Origin: Acetivibrio clariflavus DSM 19732
GTDB taxonomy: Bacteria; Bacillota; Clostridia; Acetivibrionales; Acetivibrionaceae
Direction of reading: 5' to 3'
NCBI RefSeq assembly: GCF_000237085.1
Contig: NC_016627.1
Location: 2,356,118 to 2,420,117 of the forward strand
DNA: 64,000 nucleotides
A program made the translations under genes and the position numbers. Below are positions 62,049-64,000 of this stretch, in pieces; positions within the stretch are counted from its first letter, which is position 1, and every line of letters begins with the position of its first letter. The notes under the pieces are model-generated. The model ran no database searches, was not told the DNA's origin, and was given only the letters and a program-made list of their open reading frames with translations.

Positions 62049-64000
62049 TTACTTCAGTATTATTTCATTATTATTCTCATCAAGGGTGACTTCATGGTCT
62101 CTTGCAGCTTCTTCAACCTGACCAAAGAACCAGTCTGTGGTCTTAACATCTTTAAAAGTAGGAGTCTCTACCAGCAATGGTCCTCTAAACAGCATTTTAT
62201 TCACCATTGTAACTGCTTCTGAACGCTTTATATTTAACTGAGGTTTGAAAGTACCATCTTCATATCCCTCAATTATTTTAAATCTAACTATTTCTTCTAT
62301 ATAGTTCTGCGCCCAATGTCCTTTTATATCATTATAATTTTCCTCAAAAGGAGTTACATTTTTAAGACCATGGTATTTTGCTACGACTGTTGCAAACTCG
62401 GCCCTTGTGATTTTAGCTTCCGGCCGGAACGTGCCATCACCGTATCCTTCAAAAAGGCCTGCTTCTGTAACTGCTTCAATATATCGCCAAGCCCAATGAC
62501 TATCTTTAACATCATTATAGGAACCCTTTCTAATTGACGGCAAATCTAGATCCATTATCTTTGCAAATATAGTAGCAGCCTCTGCCCGTGTAAGGTCATT
62601 CTCAGCAATAAACACTTCTCCCGGATAGCCTTTGATATAGGCTTTGTGTATAATATTACCCAATCTTGCAGTACGAGCCATAACCTTTATAGTTGAAGTA
62701 TCATCTTCAGTATTTATTAAGCCAATATCTCCATATATTTTTGCAGTATTCTCAATTATCATTTCACTCTTGTTCAATTCCCCGATTTTTACTTTATAGA
62801 CCTTATAAGCTGAACCTTTGCCCAAAAATCCAGGTATTTCCCATGTTATCGTATTTCCATCAACTTTGCCATCTCCGGCATCTGAAATTGTTGTACCTTC
62901 CGGTATCTCAGCAGTTATTTTTAAAGCTCCGGTTCCTGTTTCGAGTAAGTTCTTGTATTTAATTGTAAATGTTATTTCTTCGTTTTCGGTATACACTCTT
63001 TTATCTGCCAATATCGAAATCGCAACATCCACAGGATTTGCCAAAGGTATAGGCTCTGTTGGAACTACTACTGTACTCGGTTTTGGTGTAATCTTATCTT
63101 CTTTTTTTGTAGTTTTAGCTGGAGTTGGTTTTGGTGTAGCTTTGCCAACAACCTTAAATCCTGTACTACCCAATATTACAACCGTTCCGTCAGGTAACTC
63201 CACTTGGTAAGTTACAAGATATTCTCCCTCTTTCAATCCTGATTTGCTCCATGTTATTGTGTCGGATATAGTCTTCGTAATCGGCAATGATACATTATCA
63301 GCAATAGTATCAATAATCTGTCCCGTAACAGGGTTCTTAATTATAATTTCCCTTTTAACTGTATCAATGTCTGCGTTTCCTGTATTACTCAAAGTACGGC
63401 TGAATACTACACTGTCATCAGGTGCAATTATTTTCGGTGCAGCTTCAATTTTACCGACTACTCCAAACCTTGTTCCGTCTAAAGAAAGGATTTCAATTGT
63501 AGTAATACTACTGCAAATTGGTGCATTGTAATATACTTCACCATAGACTGTTTCATATACCGATGACTTCACATTGTAATATCCAGGCTCTGTATTTTCC
63601 GGCATCCAGCTTTTACTGATTCTTGACTTATTGCCCGGAAGAAGTTCTACCAACAACGTTTCATCGCTCCATATTAATTTGCCCTTTGAATCTTCTATTT
63701 TTGTTTGAACATGCAAATCGGAAAAAATAGCATTTTTACTTGTATTCGTGACAGTTTCAATGATATTGACCCTTTCGTTTGTATAATAAGAAAGCTTATC
63801 GGTACTTACTGAATTTTTGATCTGTCCATCGGGACTTACGGTAAATTCGCAATAGGCTGAAAACTCACTTATTTCGTTTTTCCAAGTAATTTTCACCTTA
63901 TATCTTCCTGCAATAGTCTTACCTGTATTCCATTTAAAGTTCAAATCCTTTGCTTCATTAGCTTCCCAATGCATTTTTATATTGTCTTCTACCACATCGA
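62049..64000 (-). CDS. S-layer homology domain protein (N-terminus beyond the window)
   Basis: At least 650 residues; the frame is open to the window edge. Visible are several Ig/CARDB-like beta-sandwiches, including a segment with SVSTDKLSYYTNERVNIIETVTNTSKNAIF, a Pro/Thr/Lys linker (~295-320), a DUF11-like domain (VTFTIKYKNLLETGTGALKITAEIPEGTTISDAGDGKVDG) and three C-terminal SLH repeats with YNDVKDSHWAWRYIEAVTEAGLFEGYGDGTFRPEAKITRAEFA as the best. SLH repeats bind pyruvylated secondary cell-wall polymers. It lies upstream of the toxin and may help present or secrete it. Confidence 0.85.
   Translation of the reverse strand, partial: DVVEDNIKMHWEANEAKDLNFKWNTGKTIAGRYKVKITWKNEISEFSAYCEFTVSPDGQIKNSVSTDKLSYYTNERVNIIETVTNTSKNAIFSDLHVQTKIEDSKGKLIWSDETLLVELLPGNKSRISKSWMPENTEPGYYNVKSSVYETVYGEVYYNAPICSSITTIEILSLDGTRFGVVGKIEAAPKIIAPDDSVVFSRTLSNTGNADIDTVKREIIIKNPVTGQIIDTIADNVSLPITKTISDTITWSKSGLKEGEYLVTYQVELPDGTVVILGSTGFKVVGKATPKPTPAKTTKKEDKITPKPSTVVVPTEPIPLANPVDVAISILADKRVYTENEEITFTIKYKNLLETGTGALKITAEIPEGTTISDAGDGKVDGNTITWEIPGFLGKGSAYKVYKVKIGELNKSEMIIENTAKIYGDIGLINTEDDTSTIKVMARTARLGNIIHKAYIKGYPGEVFIAENDLTRAEAATIFAKIMDLDLPSIRKGSYNDVKDSHWAWRYIEAVTEAGLFEGYGDGTFRPEAKITRAEFATVVAKYHGLKNVTPFEENYNDIKGHWAQNYIEEIVRFKIIEGYEDGTFKPQLNIKRSEAVTMVNKMLFRGPLLVETPTFKDVKTTDWFFGQVEEAARDHEVTLDENNNEIILK

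Overview
The window (about 36-38% G+C by eye) comes from an anaerobic, spore-forming, cellulosome-producing member of the Clostridia, most likely the Acetivibrio (Hungateiclostridium) group of plant-fibre degraders. The evidence is three dockerin-bearing secreted proteins, a complete spoIIIA operon, a SigI/RsgI polysaccharide-sensing pair and an OLE RNA locus. The dockerins all carry Ser-Ile or Ser-Leu at the recognition positions, which argues against typical A. thermocellus dockerins and fits a sister species; this species guess is an inference.

Region 1 (0-17 kb, nearly all minus strand) is a conserved chromosomal block: spoIIIAA-AH, an Asp23/AmaP/DUF2273 envelope module, nusB, xseA, xseB, ispA, a divergent-PAP2 gene, a ~630-nt OLE RNA, oapA, dxs and tlyA. 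A uracil permease lies upstream of spoIIIAA. The OLE RNA is supported by its structured sequence and by a gene neighbourhood that matches the family.

Region 2 (17-30 kb) holds an unusual plus-strand gene fusing a SigI-like sigma domain to an RsgI-like anti-sigma domain, one membrane segment and an extracellular Ig-like domain. It is followed by an alpha/beta hydrolase, a degenerate-GGDEF/HD-GYP membrane protein, meso-diaminopimelate dehydrogenase, an FtsK/SpoIIIE translocase, a beta-propeller-like protein and a GH11-GH10-dockerin xylanase.

Region 3 (30-46 kb) holds an IS1182-family element, a LplABC-type sugar ABC importer, a compact RiPP-like cluster (37-residue precursor with a YxxPxI leader motif, HprK-like kinase, PqqD-like chaperone, Ser/His S26 peptidase, ABC exporter, nucleotidyltransferase, but no lasso cyclase), a large secreted repeat protein and a MATE exporter.

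Region 4 (45-52 kb) is a xylan-degradation block: a dockerin-DUF3237 protein, a tandem CE3 acetylxylan esterase with dockerin, and RsgI (with a CBM42-like sensor) plus SigI. Upstream of sigI and convergent with glpQ lies an apparently undescribed ~450-nt plus-strand structured RNA, closed by a 15-bp stem, with several 10-15 bp arms, twin GAAA-tetraloop hairpins and its own promoter.

Region 5 (53-64 kb) is a polymorphic-toxin locus. It has an S-layer-homology protein, a 1267-residue secreted toxin with an inactive transglutaminase-like domain and an ART-like C-terminus, an EF-Tu-domain-III-like presumed immunity protein, and a module of zinc-ribbon and YfbM-type genes. That module is invaded by an IS110 element with a candidate bridge RNA and is flanked by a ~125-bp direct repeat. 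One zinc-ribbon gene is frameshifted.
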